DNA from: an uncultured Flavobacteriales bacterium
GTDB taxonomy: Bacteria; Bacteroidota; Bacteroidia; Flavobacteriales_D; Crocinitomicaceae
Direction of reading: 5' to 3'
Length of the DNA: 64,000 nt
Assembly: GCA_913020765.1 (NCBI GenBank)
Contig: CAJWAO010000002.1
Coordinates: forward strand, 1 to 64,000
A program made the translations under genes and the position numbers. Below, in pieces: positions 55,238 to 64,000 of this stretch; the first letter of the stretch is position 1; each line of letters begins with the position of its first letter. The notes beneath the pieces were generated by a model that saw only the letters and a list, made by a program, of their open reading frames with translations, made no database searches and was not told where the DNA came from.

Positions 55238-56104
55238 CTAAAACCTTTCCAAAGCATGTTGAATAAGCTCCTTCATTTGAATGCTGTAGTTGCTTGAAAA
55301 TTCTTTTGCCGGTCTATTCGCAATACCCAAGCAAATTGTGGCACAGGAGTGACCCAGTGCTGACCCAAGTGCGTATAGTGCGGAGCTTTCCATTTCAAAA
55401 TTCACAAATCTGTGCTCACGATGCTTAAAGCCTCCTAGTTTTTCATGAAGATCTGTTGTGTGTGTCGGTAAACGTAGCGCCCTTCCTTGTGGACCATAGA
55501 AACCAGAGCTTGTTACGGTTATACCTTTAATAGTTTTTTCTGTCTCGAATTTTTTTAGGAAGTTGGGTGAAGCCTTTTTCAAGTATGGGGTTATATGCTC
55601 TGGGAACAATGAGCATTTCTGAATGGACTTTAAAAGCTCTTGCTCAGAATTTGTGTAATTGAGTTTGTAATAATGCCCTACATTATCTAATCCTAAGGCA
55701 TAATTGCTTAAAATATATGAATGTACAGGTATGTCAGCTTGCAATAAACCACAGGTTCCAATTCTTAGAAGCTCTAGTTTTGTTTGAACGATTTTTTCTT
55801 CTTTTGTTTCAAGATTTATATTGAAGGCGGCATCTAGCTCATTTATTACAATGTCAATGTTGTCTGTACCAATTCCTGTAGATAAAACTGATATTCGTTT
55901 ATTTTGAAATGTGCCAGTATGACAGAAGAATTCCCTATGGTTAGATTTGAATTCAATTGAATCGAATTGTTCAGAGACCAGTGCAACCCTTTCTAGGTCG
56001 CCAACGAGAATGATTTTAGTCGAAACGTCTTCAGCGCTAACTCCAAGGTGGTAGACTTGGTTTTTAGAATTTACGACAAGCTCAGTAGGGGCAAATTTTC
56101 TCAA
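55238..56104 (-). CDS. Nucleoside phosphorylase (PNP/UDP family)
   Basis: 288 aa. The family pattern is present: ILVGDLERVALVSEQFD (phosphate/Arg loop, about 30-46), STGIGTDNIDIVINEL (about 75-90), LRIGTCGLLQADIPV (about 112-126) and FVNFEMESSALYALGSALGH (about 233-252, the ribose/base Glu motif). This suggests uridine or purine phosphorolysis for salvage; base specificity is not readable. It is the last gene of a leftward unit with DUF4197 (6-nt gap) and the SprB/CHU_C gene. Confidence 0.9.
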   Translation of the reverse strand: MRKFAPTELVVNSKNQVYHLGVSAEDVSTKIILVGDLERVALVSEQFDSIEFKSNHREFFCHTGTFQNKRISVLSTGIGTDNIDIVINELDAAFNINLETKEEKIVQTKLELLRIGTCGLLQADIPVHSYILSNYALGLDNVGHYYKLNYTNSEQELLKSIQKCSLFPEHITPYLKKASPNFLKKFETEKTIKGITVTSSGFYGPQGRALRLPTHTTDLHEKLGGFKHREHRFVNFEMESSALYALGSALGHSCATICLGIANRPAKEFSSNYSIQMKELIQHALERF

Positions 56105-56110
56105 AGAATA

Positions 56111-56866
56111 TCAATTGGTTAAACTTCCAAAAACCTTACTTAATAGATCAGTGACTCTTGCTATTGGGTCTATTCTAATTTTATTTTCTTCGGCTTCAAC
56201 CATAAAAAATAGACCCTCAATTGCCCTTTGCGTTATGAATGTATCAAGCTCTGGATTTATTTTATCACCACCAGTTACCATCATGGCAGTATTGTATTTA
56301 TTGATTAGTGGGTTCCAATAATCTGTTAGTTTAACTTTTGAAATGGCTAATTGAACCTTCGGTGTAAATGAATTGATAAGACGGTCGGTTGTCTGTTCTT
56401 TTAAATATTTTGTAGCAGCACCATTTCCACTGTTCAGTATTTCAAATCCATCACTCAATGTCATTTCTTTAATCGCATCTTTAAAAATAGGCAGTGCCTC
56501 TTTACATGCTTCTTCTGCCGCTCTGTTTAAAGTTATTTCAAACTTTTCTACTTGTGCCCCTAAACCAACATTTAAAGCCTGTTCTTTTACCTTTATTGCG
56601 TCGGGAGGAAAGGGTAACTTTATCGAGCTATTTTCTAAGAATCCGTCAGTAACCGATGTAATTGCCACTGAGTTTTCAATTCCAATATTTAAAGCCTCTT
56701 TTAAACCTGAGATTACTTCTGTATTTGTAAGATTCGTAGTTGCCTGACTATTTGATGAGTTTTCTTTTAATAGATTATTCTTAGCGTCTGAGGCCGCTTT
56801 ATTCAGTAGATCACAGGATGTAAAGATGAAGTAGCTTGTAAGGAAGATAATGGTCAATTTAGTCAT
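56111..56866 (-). CDS. DUF4197 family lipoprotein
   Basis: 251 aa. The lipoprotein signal has lipobox TSC (Cys about 19), then a short Ser/Asn/Thr-rich linker. The DUF4197 domain runs to the end, recognised by VISGLKEALNIGIENSVA, LPFPPDAIKVK, MTLSDGFEILNSGNGAATKYL and DYWNPLINKYN. It is predicted largely helical and has no known function. It is 10 nt downstream of the SprB/CHU_C gene and 6 nt upstream of the phosphorylase. Confidence 0.92.
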   Translation of the reverse strand: MTKLTIIFLTSYFIFTSCDLLNKAASDAKNNLLKENSSNSQATTNLTNTEVISGLKEALNIGIENSVAITSVTDGFLENSSIKLPFPPDAIKVKEQALNVGLGAQVEKFEITLNRAAEEACKEALPIFKDAIKEMTLSDGFEILNSGNGAATKYLKEQTTDRLINSFTPKVQLAISKVKLTDYWNPLINKYNTAMMVTGGDKINPELDTFITQRAIEGLFFMVEAEENKIRIDPIARVTDLLSKVFGSLTN

Positions 56867-56876
56867 GTTTTCTTCT

Positions 56877-59600
56877 TTAGCGAATCACATTTACGTATCC
56901 GGTGTGTATTTTTCGTCCGTCATTTTCACGCTCCTTGTACATGGCTCTCCAAATATAGGTTCCATCTGGTACAACCGTGTTATTGTATGTTCCATCCCAT
57001 TCCGCCTTGATATCATTTGTTTCCCAGATCGTTTCCCCCCACTTGTTAAAAATTTCTAGGGTGAAGTTTTGAAAATCAATTCCCTCAACAAAAATTGTCC
57101 AAGTTTGATTGTGCTCATCGTCATCAGGTGTAAATGAGTTTGGAGCATAAAATATGACATCAGGAACAATTTCAACTTCTAAAGTTGTTGTATCCGAGCA
57201 TCCCTCGTTGGTTGTTGCGACAAGAGTGATTGGGTAGGTTCCAGATACACCTTCGGGAAAGGTGATTAATGCACTTCCCTCATTACTTACCAATGATATA
57301 GCACCGGGGCTTATCCATTGGAAGTCAATGACATCACCTACGCATGCTTCGGTTGTTTGTATTTCAGTTTCAAACCAGGTTGCAGGGTTTTTAGATAAAG
57401 TAAAGTTAGCGGTTGGTGGAGGAGTAACAGTTACAATGTTTTGAAACTCTTCGGTATAGATGCAGCCATACGTAGAAGTTATGGTCACAAAACAGTCATA
57501 AGTTCCGGCAAATTCGAAAGTGGCTTGTATTGATTCTGTACCGTTTGCTAAGATTGTTTCTCCATTTGAAAAAGCAAATTGTGTGGTTTGGACTTCTGCT
57601 CCTTGAATCGTGTTATTGTATATTGTAAAATCTCCGGGGACACATTGTGCATCAATGTTGGGTGCTATAATGGGTGAAATATTCGTCGGGAAAGTAACCG
57701 AAAGGCATTCGGTTGTCTCCGGCGAACCACATTCTTCGCTGAGTGTAACGCAATATTGGGTATTACTCGCTACTGGGTTCACAGTAATGGACTGTCCTAC
57801 GTCTACACTTGATCCATTTGCAGTCCAGGTGTAAACATAGGGACTTGACCCTCCATTTCCCGTAGCTTCAAGATTTATAAAAGCATCGCTACAGATAGTG
57901 CTATCTGGTGTTAAATTCGAAATACTTAATGCATCTGGTTCACCTATCGTAGCTGTAATTTGATCAGAGCATCCATTGTCATCGGTTACGGTTATTACGT
58001 AGGTTCCCGCGTATAGATTTGTTGCTTCATTTGTTGTGCTCGAATTTTGATCCCAGCTGAAGGTATAGGGTGGTGTACCTTCCGAAACACCGACCTGAAT
58101 CGAGCCATTGTTCGCACTGTTGCATGTTGCGTCATTTTGATCTGCAATATTTAAATTCATTATTGGGATTTCACCAACGGTTACAGAAATGTTCCCTACA
58201 CAACCAGAACTTGCCGATATTTCACATGTATAAACACCTGCAGCAAGATTAGTAGCCGTTGCAGTGGTTTGTCCGTTACTCCAAATAAACGTTTCTGACC
58301 CATCAGAGGGTGTCATTATGGCCGTGGCGGTCCCGTCTGTTCCACCTGCGCAGCTCACAGGTGTCGAGGTTGAGGTAAATGAAGAAGGGTTGTCACCTAC
58401 AGTCACAAGTGCGGTGGCTCCACAACCGTTACCATCCATCTGCGATACCGTGTAAGTTCCTGGCAGCACATTGCTAACCGTCGATGTTGCCGCTCCAAGA
58501 GCTGGCCAAGAGTACGAGTAAGGCGGCGGAGACCCTGGGCCTGGTGTTGCTGTAACAGAACCAACTCCTTGACCACAAATATCATCGGTGGACGATACAA
58601 TCACCTCCGGGGAGGCTGTAGTTATATAAGTCGTGTCTATTGAAAGCCCACCAATCGGCGTTTCGCAGGAAATTGCTCCTAAAAACCATCCGACCACACC
58701 CACAGCAGCGTCTGCTGTTACCTCAAGAGGCTGACCTGGAACAAAATCAATATCTTCTCCTAGTGTACTTTGCCAAGACATTGAAACACCAGAACCGGTT
58801 ATCTGAAGGTATGGAATGGCTGTAATGTTATAATCATTTCCCCCTAAATACTCCCATTTGTATCCATCTTGATCTGCAACCCAAACGCTATTATTTCTAC
58901 CTGGTGTCATGTGCGCAATTGTGCCGTTAGAATTCTGAATGCCTTGAATTGCGAGACTCCCATTCCATGTCCCGCAGATTGATTTATTTCCGATGTGAAT
59001 TTCAATATCATTGGAAGTCTCAAACAATATAACACTCAAGTAATTACATTCTTGTATTCCACATTGAAATTGACCAATTTCTTTGTAGATAATGACGCAC
59101 ATACGATTTGGTGCTGTTCCAATCGTTTGGTACTGAATGTTGCCCAAGGGGCTTGTCAAAGCACTAGGGTTCATGTCTTGGTAGGCTGGCATAATTGCGT
59201 TGTGCGTAGCCGCTGTTGCTGTTGAAGGCAATGGTCCTACTGCTCCCAGTGCCCATGGACAATATCCTCCGGCATTTCCCATGTCGAAAGAAATTATTCC
59301 ATTTGAACCTATCACAAATTGGTTGTATGTACTGTCATAAAAAGTGAAATCAAAACCAATGTTTGCAGCATCACTCCAAGAATCGTCCGTTAGTGTGGGA
59401 ATGATTGTTGGGGCGTCCAAATATATTCCACTAATGTTCAAACCTTGTCCAATGGTACTACATAAATCAACAAGAACAGTTTCGCCTTCACATACTGTTG
59501 TATCTTCACCCAAACAAATATTTACTTGACCGGAGATATTTGCGGTTAATAACAGGAAAAGGGTCCAACAAAAACTGTTTTTAAAACTTCTTTTCATCAT
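56877..59600 (-). CDS. Gliding-motility-associated (CHU_C, T9SS type B) protein with SprB-like repeats
   Basis: 907 aa. After the signal peptide (about 1-24, LLLTANISGQ) comes an N-terminal domain of about 280 residues with several Cys. Next follow at least three SprB-like repeats of about 75 residues, recognisable as the recurring GTYT/GVYTC...G/NGCxxxxxxxxGxP pattern (about 345-575). A PKD/Ig-like region with further Cys follows, then the CHU_C domain beginning FYAPNSFTPDDDEHN (about 815) and ending in TGYVNVIR. It is probably secreted by the T9SS and attached to the cell surface, perhaps as an adhesin (inference). It heads the DUF4197/phosphorylase unit. Confidence 0.92.
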   Translation of the reverse strand: MMKRSFKNSFCWTLFLLLTANISGQVNICLGEDTTVCEGETVLVDLCSTIGQGLNISGIYLDAPTIIPTLTDDSWSDAANIGFDFTFYDSTYNQFVIGSNGIISFDMGNAGGYCPWALGAVGPLPSTATAATHNAIMPAYQDMNPSALTSPLGNIQYQTIGTAPNRMCVIIYKEIGQFQCGIQECNYLSVILFETSNDIEIHIGNKSICGTWNGSLAIQGIQNSNGTIAHMTPGRNNSVWVADQDGYKWEYLGGNDYNITAIPYLQITGSGVSMSWQSTLGEDIDFVPGQPLEVTADAAVGVVGWFLGAISCETPIGGLSIDTTYITTASPEVIVSSTDDICGQGVGSVTATPGPGSPPPYSYSWPALGAATSTVSNVLPGTYTVSQMDGNGCGATALVTVGDNPSSFTSTSTPVSCAGGTDGTATAIMTPSDGSETFIWSNGQTTATATNLAAGVYTCEISASSGCVGNISVTVGEIPIMNLNIADQNDATCNSANNGSIQVGVSEGTPPYTFSWDQNSSTTNEATNLYAGTYVITVTDDNGCSDQITATIGEPDALSISNLTPDSTICSDAFINLEATGNGGSSPYVYTWTANGSSVDVGQSITVNPVASNTQYCVTLSEECGSPETTECLSVTFPTNISPIIAPNIDAQCVPGDFTIYNNTIQGAEVQTTQFAFSNGETILANGTESIQATFEFAGTYDCFVTITSTYGCIYTEEFQNIVTVTPPPTANFTLSKNPATWFETEIQTTEACVGDVIDFQWISPGAISLVSNEGSALITFPEGVSGTYPITLVATTNEGCSDTTTLEVEIVPDVIFYAPNSFTPDDDEHNQTWTIFVEGIDFQNFTLEIFNKWGETIWETNDIKAEWDGTYNNTVVPDGTYIWRAMYKERENDGRKIHTGYVNVIR

Positions 59601-59775
59601 CTCAAATAATCTTCAAATGGTTAACGTATTCGACTCTATTAGGTTGCTTAAGATTCGGTAAAATTAATGCAATTTATTGTCTATAAAAATTAGATGAAAA
59701 CTTAATGAACAGTGAATATGTCCAAATCACTTTTAACTTTTTGATAAATAACATTTAACATTAGCAAATCTTGCT

Positions 59776-59783
59776 TACTTTTG
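59776..59783 (+). promoter_or_regulatory. Candidate -7 promoter element of gdhA
   Basis: TACTTTTG matches TAnnTTTG, 32 nt before the ATG; a weaker TTTA lies 19 nt upstream in the -33 position. Confidence 0.5.
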
Positions 59784-59809
59784 CCTCGATTTGAACCTTT
59801 AAAATTTAA

Positions 59810-61171
<1,362 letters not shown>

Positions 61172-61199
61172 TTGTAATATTCCCTAAGAATTTTATCTA

Positions 61200-61229
61200 A
61201 TAGCGCAGGTCCTCTTGCGCTATTTTTTT
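61200..61229 (+). terminator. Rho-independent terminator of gdhA
   Basis: TAGCGCA pairs with TGCGCTA around an 8-nt loop and leads into seven T residues, 28 nt after the stop. Confidence 0.92.
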
Positions 61230-61273
61230 GCCCAATTTATTTATTTTCCCAGATTTACTCTTTCGAAAGTAAC

Positions 61274-61281
61274 TATCTTTG
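61274..61281 (+). promoter_or_regulatory. Candidate -7 promoter element of the 48-aa gene
   Basis: TATCTTTG is a full consensus match, 45 nt past the gdhA terminator and 19 nt before the ATG at 61301. Confidence 0.55.
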
Positions 61282-61300
61282 TTTCAATAATTTCTGAGTA

Positions 61301-61447
61301 ATGTCCAGCATAGAACAGTCTATTTCCGATTCGAAGAGTTTGGATTTATTTTCAACTGATTGCTCGCTTTCCTGCCAGAAAAAAAAGAAGTGCTGTAAGA
61401 AATACAAAAAGAAAGGCTATGCGTGTAAAAAGTGTCCGAAGTTTTAG
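61301..61447 (+). CDS. 48-residue cysteine- and lysine-rich protein (too short for the ORF track)
   Basis: ATG at 61301 to TAG at 61445-61447. The first 20 residues are ordinary and acidic/polar (MSSIEQSISDSKSLDLFSTD). The remaining 28 carry six cysteines (CSLSCQ, KCCKK, ACKKCPK) among 13 lysines, a pattern expected of a small metal-binding or nucleic-acid-binding protein. A full TAnnTTTG box precedes it by 19 nt and the gdhA terminator isolates it from readthrough, both of which favour a real gene. Its stop is 1 nt from the gcvT stop on the other strand. I vaguely recall a similar KKYKKKG-CKKCPK ending in other Bacteroidota; no function is known to me. Confidence 0.7.
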   Translation: MSSIEQSISDSKSLDLFSTDCSLSCQKKKKCCKKYKKKGYACKKCPKF

Positions 61448-61448
61448 G

Positions 61449-62531
61449 TTAACTTTTGTAAAAGGGTAGTTTGACTACTTTCGCCTTTAGCATTTTGTTT
61501 CGAACCGCTACATAGATTTCAGTATTCAGTTTATTTAAGGGCAAATTGACATATCCAAGTCCAATTCCCACTTTTAAAGAAGGAGACATTGTTCCAGATG
61601 TCACTTTCCCGATACAGTTTGATTCAGCATCGAAAATTTGATAATCTTTTCTTGGAATACCCCGATCGATCATTTCAAAGGCAACAAGTTTTTTGGTAAC
61701 ACCATCTTCCTTCTGCTTCTTTAAAAAATCGCTATCCACAAAGTCTTTTGTGAATTTCGTAATCCATCCAAGACCAGCCTCCAATGGTGATGTTTCGTCA
61801 TTGATGTCATTTCCGTATAGGCAGAATCCCATTTCTAAACGAAGCGTATCTCTCGCAGCAAGACCAATTGGTTTTATGTTAAATGCCTTACCAGCCTCAA
61901 AAACGCTATCCCAAAGTTTATTGGCATCTTTGTTTCTCACATAAATTTCAAATCCACCAGAACCAGTATATCCTGTGGCCGAAATCATGACATTCTCAAT
62001 ACCTGCAAAACGATTGTTTTCAAAGGTATAGTAAGTCATATTACTGAGGTCGACCTCTGTTAGGCTTTGCATTGCTTTTGCAGCATCTGGACCTTGTATT
62101 GCGAGCAATGAGTAATCATCGGAAACATTGGCCATCTCGACACCTAAGTCATTTTGTGCAGAAATCCATTCCCAATCTTTTTCAATGTTAGATGCGTTGA
62201 CCACCAAGAAGTATTCGTTTTCGTTTATTCGATAGATGATTAAATCATCAATAATTCCGCCTTTCCCATTGGGCATACAGCTATACTGGGCTTTTCCGTC
62301 GTAAAGTTTTGAGGCGTCATTAGATGAAAACCTTTGAATTAGCTCCAAAGCTCTGTCTCCTTTTAAAATGAATTCTCCCATGTGTGAAACATCAAAAACA
62401 CCAACTCCATTTCGGACGGTTTCATGTTCTATGGTAACACCCTCATATTGAACTGGCATTGCATATCCTGCGAATGGTACCATCTTGGCGCCTAAGGCAA
62501 TATGTCTTTCAGTGAGCGCTGTATTTTTCAT
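61449..62531 (-). CDS. gcvT: Glycine cleavage system aminomethyltransferase (T-protein)
   Basis: 360 aa, normal length. Signatures: [16 protein letters not shown] (about 17-32), [16 protein letters not shown] (about 44-59), the folate-site region [23 protein letters not shown] (about 187-198) and [17 protein letters not shown] (about 227-243). It transfers the methylene group from the H-protein aminomethyl-lipoyl arm to tetrahydrofolate. It follows efp by 3 nt, so the two are one transcript; no other gcv gene is in the window, but lpdA (the L-protein) is. Confidence 0.97.
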   Translation of the reverse strand: MKNTALTERHIALGAKMVPFAGYAMPVQYEGVTIEHETVRNGVGVFDVSHMGEFILKGDRALELIQRFSSNDASKLYDGKAQYSCMPNGKGGIIDDLIIYRINENEYFLVVNASNIEKDWEWISAQNDLGVEMANVSDDYSLLAIQGPDAAKAMQSLTEVDLSNMTYYTFENNRFAGIENVMISATGYTGSGGFEIYVRNKDANKLWDSVFEAGKAFNIKPIGLAARDTLRLEMGFCLYGNDINDETSPLEAGLGWITKFTKDFVDSDFLKKQKEDGVTKKLVAFEMIDRGIPRKDYQIFDAESNCIGKVTSGTMSPSLKVGIGLGYVNLPLNKLNTEIYVAVRNKMLKAKVVKLPFYKS

Positions 62532-62534
62532 TAA

Positions 62535-63101
62535 TTAATTTTTTACGCGTTCAACATATACACCGGTTCGCGTATCCACCTTTATGACCTCTCCGGTATT
62601 TATAAACAAGGGCACTCGGATTTCGGCACCCGTAGCAATTGTAGCGGGTTTCATACTGTTGGTTGCAGTATCACCTTTTACACCCGGTTCGGTGTAGGTT
62701 ATTTCCGAAACAATATGCATCGGTAAATCAATGACTAGTGGGAGCTCTTCCTCGGCATGAAATAATATATTGACCATCATTCCTTCTTGCAAGAACTCCG
62801 CTTTTTCAACCATATTCAGCGGTATATTTACTTGTTCATAGGTTTTTGAATTCATAAAAATGTACGTGTCACCATCTTGGTAAAGGTACTGGTAGTCTCT
62901 ATTTTCTATTCGTACGATTTCGATTTTATGCCCCGCAGAGAAAGTGTGATCCAGTACTTTTCCAGATTCAATTTGTCGCATCTTTGTCCGAACGAATGCT
63001 GGACCTTTTCCAGGCTTAACATGCTGGAATTCTATAATTTGAAAAAGTTTTCCGTTGTGCTTTATGCATAGCCCATTTTTAATGTCAGAAGTGTTTGCCA
63101 T
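62535..63101 (-). CDS. efp: Translation elongation factor P
   Basis: 188 aa, standard three-domain EF-P. Domain I has the tip loop FQHVKPGKGPAFVRTK, with Lys 32 at the position modified in other bacteria. Domains II and III are recognised by NIPLNMVEKAEFLQEGM and ATIATGAEIRVPLFINTGEVIKVDTRTG. EF-P relieves ribosome stalling at polyproline. Which modification applies is not readable; no epmA or other modification gene is adjacent. A strong promoter lies upstream. Confidence 0.97.
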   Translation of the reverse strand: MANTSDIKNGLCIKHNGKLFQIIEFQHVKPGKGPAFVRTKMRQIESGKVLDHTFSAGHKIEIVRIENRDYQYLYQDGDTYIFMNSKTYEQVNIPLNMVEKAEFLQEGMMVNILFHAEEELPLVIDLPMHIVSEITYTEPGVKGDTATNSMKPATIATGAEIRVPLFINTGEVIKVDTRTGVYVERVKN

Positions 63102-63117
63102 AACTAATAAATATGTG

Positions 63118-63148
63118 CAAATATATGTTTTTAAAGAAACTGCGACAA
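63118..63148 (-). promoter_or_regulatory. Promoter of efp-gcvT (-33 TTG, -7 TATATTTG)
   Basis: On the minus strand, TTG (63146-63148), a 20-nt spacer and TATATTTG (63118-63125) match the Bacteroidota layout. The efp ATG follows after 16 nt. Confidence 0.7.
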
Positions 63149-63235
63149 CTTGAAATATTTGAATTTCATAATTTTATAATTGAGACAATGTAGCTACAAC
63201 TTTTTAGCACCCTTTGCGTTACTTATATAAAAAAT

Positions 63236-64000
63236 ATGAAATTATATTTATGCACATTTTGTTTTATGTTGTTTGTCGCTTCATGGGCGCAAATTGAAAC
63301 GGATAAAATTGATATTTACAGAGATAAATATGGTGTTCCGCATATTTACGGTGTAACTGATGAGGCTGCGGCATATGGTTTGGCATGGGCACATGCTGAA
63401 GATGACTTTGAGACCATCCAATATACTTTTTTACCATCGAAGGGAATGATGGGATTGCATACAGGTAAAGATGGTGTGATTATGGATTATCTTGTTGGTC
63501 TTTTGCGCTGCAGGAAAACTGCCAAGGCGCATGTTAACGATTTATCTCCTGAAGTTTTGAAGGTAATCGAAGGATATGTAGCAGGAATTAATGCCTATGC
63601 AAAAAAGTTTCCAGATGAGGTTCTTGTGAAAAACAGCTTTCCCATGACTGTCATTGATTATTTAACAGGATATAATCTCGTAATTCATTTCTTTTCTGAT
63701 ACGGGAGATATTCTAGGAGAGCTACTTTCAGGAAGAAATAAGTCCGTTGATGAAGAAATGGAGGAGAAGACCATTGGTTCCAATGCATTTGCTTTTAGCC
63801 GAAAAATAATGGAGCACAACAAAACAGTTTTAAATGTCAATACGCACCAACCTCTTGAAGGACCTTTTTCCTGGTATGAGGCACATATTAATTCGGAAGA
63901 AGGTTGGAATTTACTTGGAGGTTTATTCCCGGGGTCTCCTTTTCCTATGATTGGAACAAACGAGCATTTGGGATGGACACATACCTATAATTATCCTGAT
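63236..64000 (+). CDS. Penicillin-acylase-family (Ntn hydrolase) protein, partial at right edge
   Basis: The ORF is open from the ATG at 63236 to the window end (255 codons, C-terminus missing), so it is not in the ORF track. A signal peptide (about 1-16, MLFVASWAQ) precedes DKIDIYRDKYGVPHIYGVTDEAAAYGLAWAHAEDDF, the typical alpha-subunit start. The autocleavage and nucleophile site is visible as TIGSNAFAF (Ser about 182, matching the family SNxxA motif). The segment NTHQPLEGPFSWYEAHI follows. Such enzymes hydrolyse N-acyl side chains (beta-lactams, acyl-homoserine lactones or amides); the substrate is unknown. Export to the periplasm is expected. Confidence 0.9.
   Translation, partial: MKLYLCTFCFMLFVASWAQIETDKIDIYRDKYGVPHIYGVTDEAAAYGLAWAHAEDDFETIQYTFLPSKGMMGLHTGKDGVIMDYLVGLLRCRKTAKAHVNDLSPEVLKVIEGYVAGINAYAKKFPDEVLVKNSFPMTVIDYLTGYNLVIHFFSDTGDILGELLSGRNKSVDEEMEEKTIGSNAFAFSRKIMEHNKTVLNVNTHQPLEGPFSWYEAHINSEEGWNLLGGLFPGSPFPMIGTNEHLGWTHTYNYPD

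Overview
The window is AT-rich chromosomal DNA of a member of the Bacteroidota, most likely order Flavobacteriales (marine Crocinitomicaceae/Cryomorphaceae-like; the family-level placement is inference). The reasons are: several large exported proteins with type IX secretion (T9SS) C-terminal domains, both the type A sorting tail and the gliding-motility CHU_C (type B) tail; SprB-like and PKD repeats; families largely confined to or typical of this phylum (DUF4290, DUF4301, BshC, fused IcmF, rhomboids with K-rich tails); and start regions that carry the Bacteroidota -7 promoter element TAnnTTTG instead of strong Shine-Dalgarno sites.

Layout. 1-5.4 kb: a tight leftward operon (small membrane protein, mutL, two rhomboid proteases, an EEP-family phosphohydrolase, a Sua5/YciO gene running off the left edge). 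5.5-7.3 kb: an ECF sigma factor with an overlapping membrane protein that looks like its anti-sigma partner but ends in a CHU_C-like domain. 7.5-15.5 kb: mdh, a beta-helix lipoprotein, a small exported protein, a methyltransferase, a DUF4301 protein, an Nfu-type Fe-S protein and recQ. 15.6-23.2 kb: purB with an unknown exported protein, heme A synthase, a CAU-anticodon tRNA, small lipoproteins, an SDR enzyme and an uncharacterised Cys-containing protein. 23.4-33.3 kb: three large predicted T9SS cargo genes (S8 protease; FG-GAP/ASPIC protein; vanadium-haloperoxidase/PAP2-type protein). 33.5-42.8 kb: MarC, a class V PLP enzyme, bshC, an FtsX/LolCE-type permease, a NamZ-type lipoprotein, purE, tatA, an HDAC-like enzyme, a YkgJ-type protein and a CAP-domain protein. 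42.9-49.5 kb: fused acyl-CoA mutase IcmF with an Smr protein, acyl-CoA reductase, methionine aminopeptidase and a membrane protein. 49.5-64 kb: lpd, purL-DUF4290-murA, a nucleoside phosphorylase operon headed by a SprB/CHU_C protein, gdhA, a 48-residue Cys/Lys-rich gene missing from the ORF track, gcvT-efp, and a penicillin-acylase-type gene running off the right edge.

Most of the window is housekeeping: purine synthesis (purB, purE, purL), central and one-carbon metabolism (mdh, lpd, gcvT, gdhA), DNA repair (mutL, recQ) and envelope building (murA, namZ-like, tatA). I see no transposase, integrase, phage gene, CRISPR array or toxin-antitoxin pair, and no compelling new defence or biosynthetic system. 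The best leads are the sigma/CHU_C-tailed membrane protein pair, the haloperoxidase-type T9SS cargo overlapping an ASPIC protein, the small 61.3 kb gene, a MurA with Asp in place of the fosfomycin-target Cys, a MutL with an eroded endonuclease motif, a heme A synthase with Asn in place of a ligand His, and promoters whose -7 box lies only 4 nt before the start codon. Intergenic stretches are all shorter than 300 bp; those between 200 and 240 bp (23188-23417, 33321-33556, 46833-47033, 59601-59815) hold promoters where listed, and I found no further gene in them.
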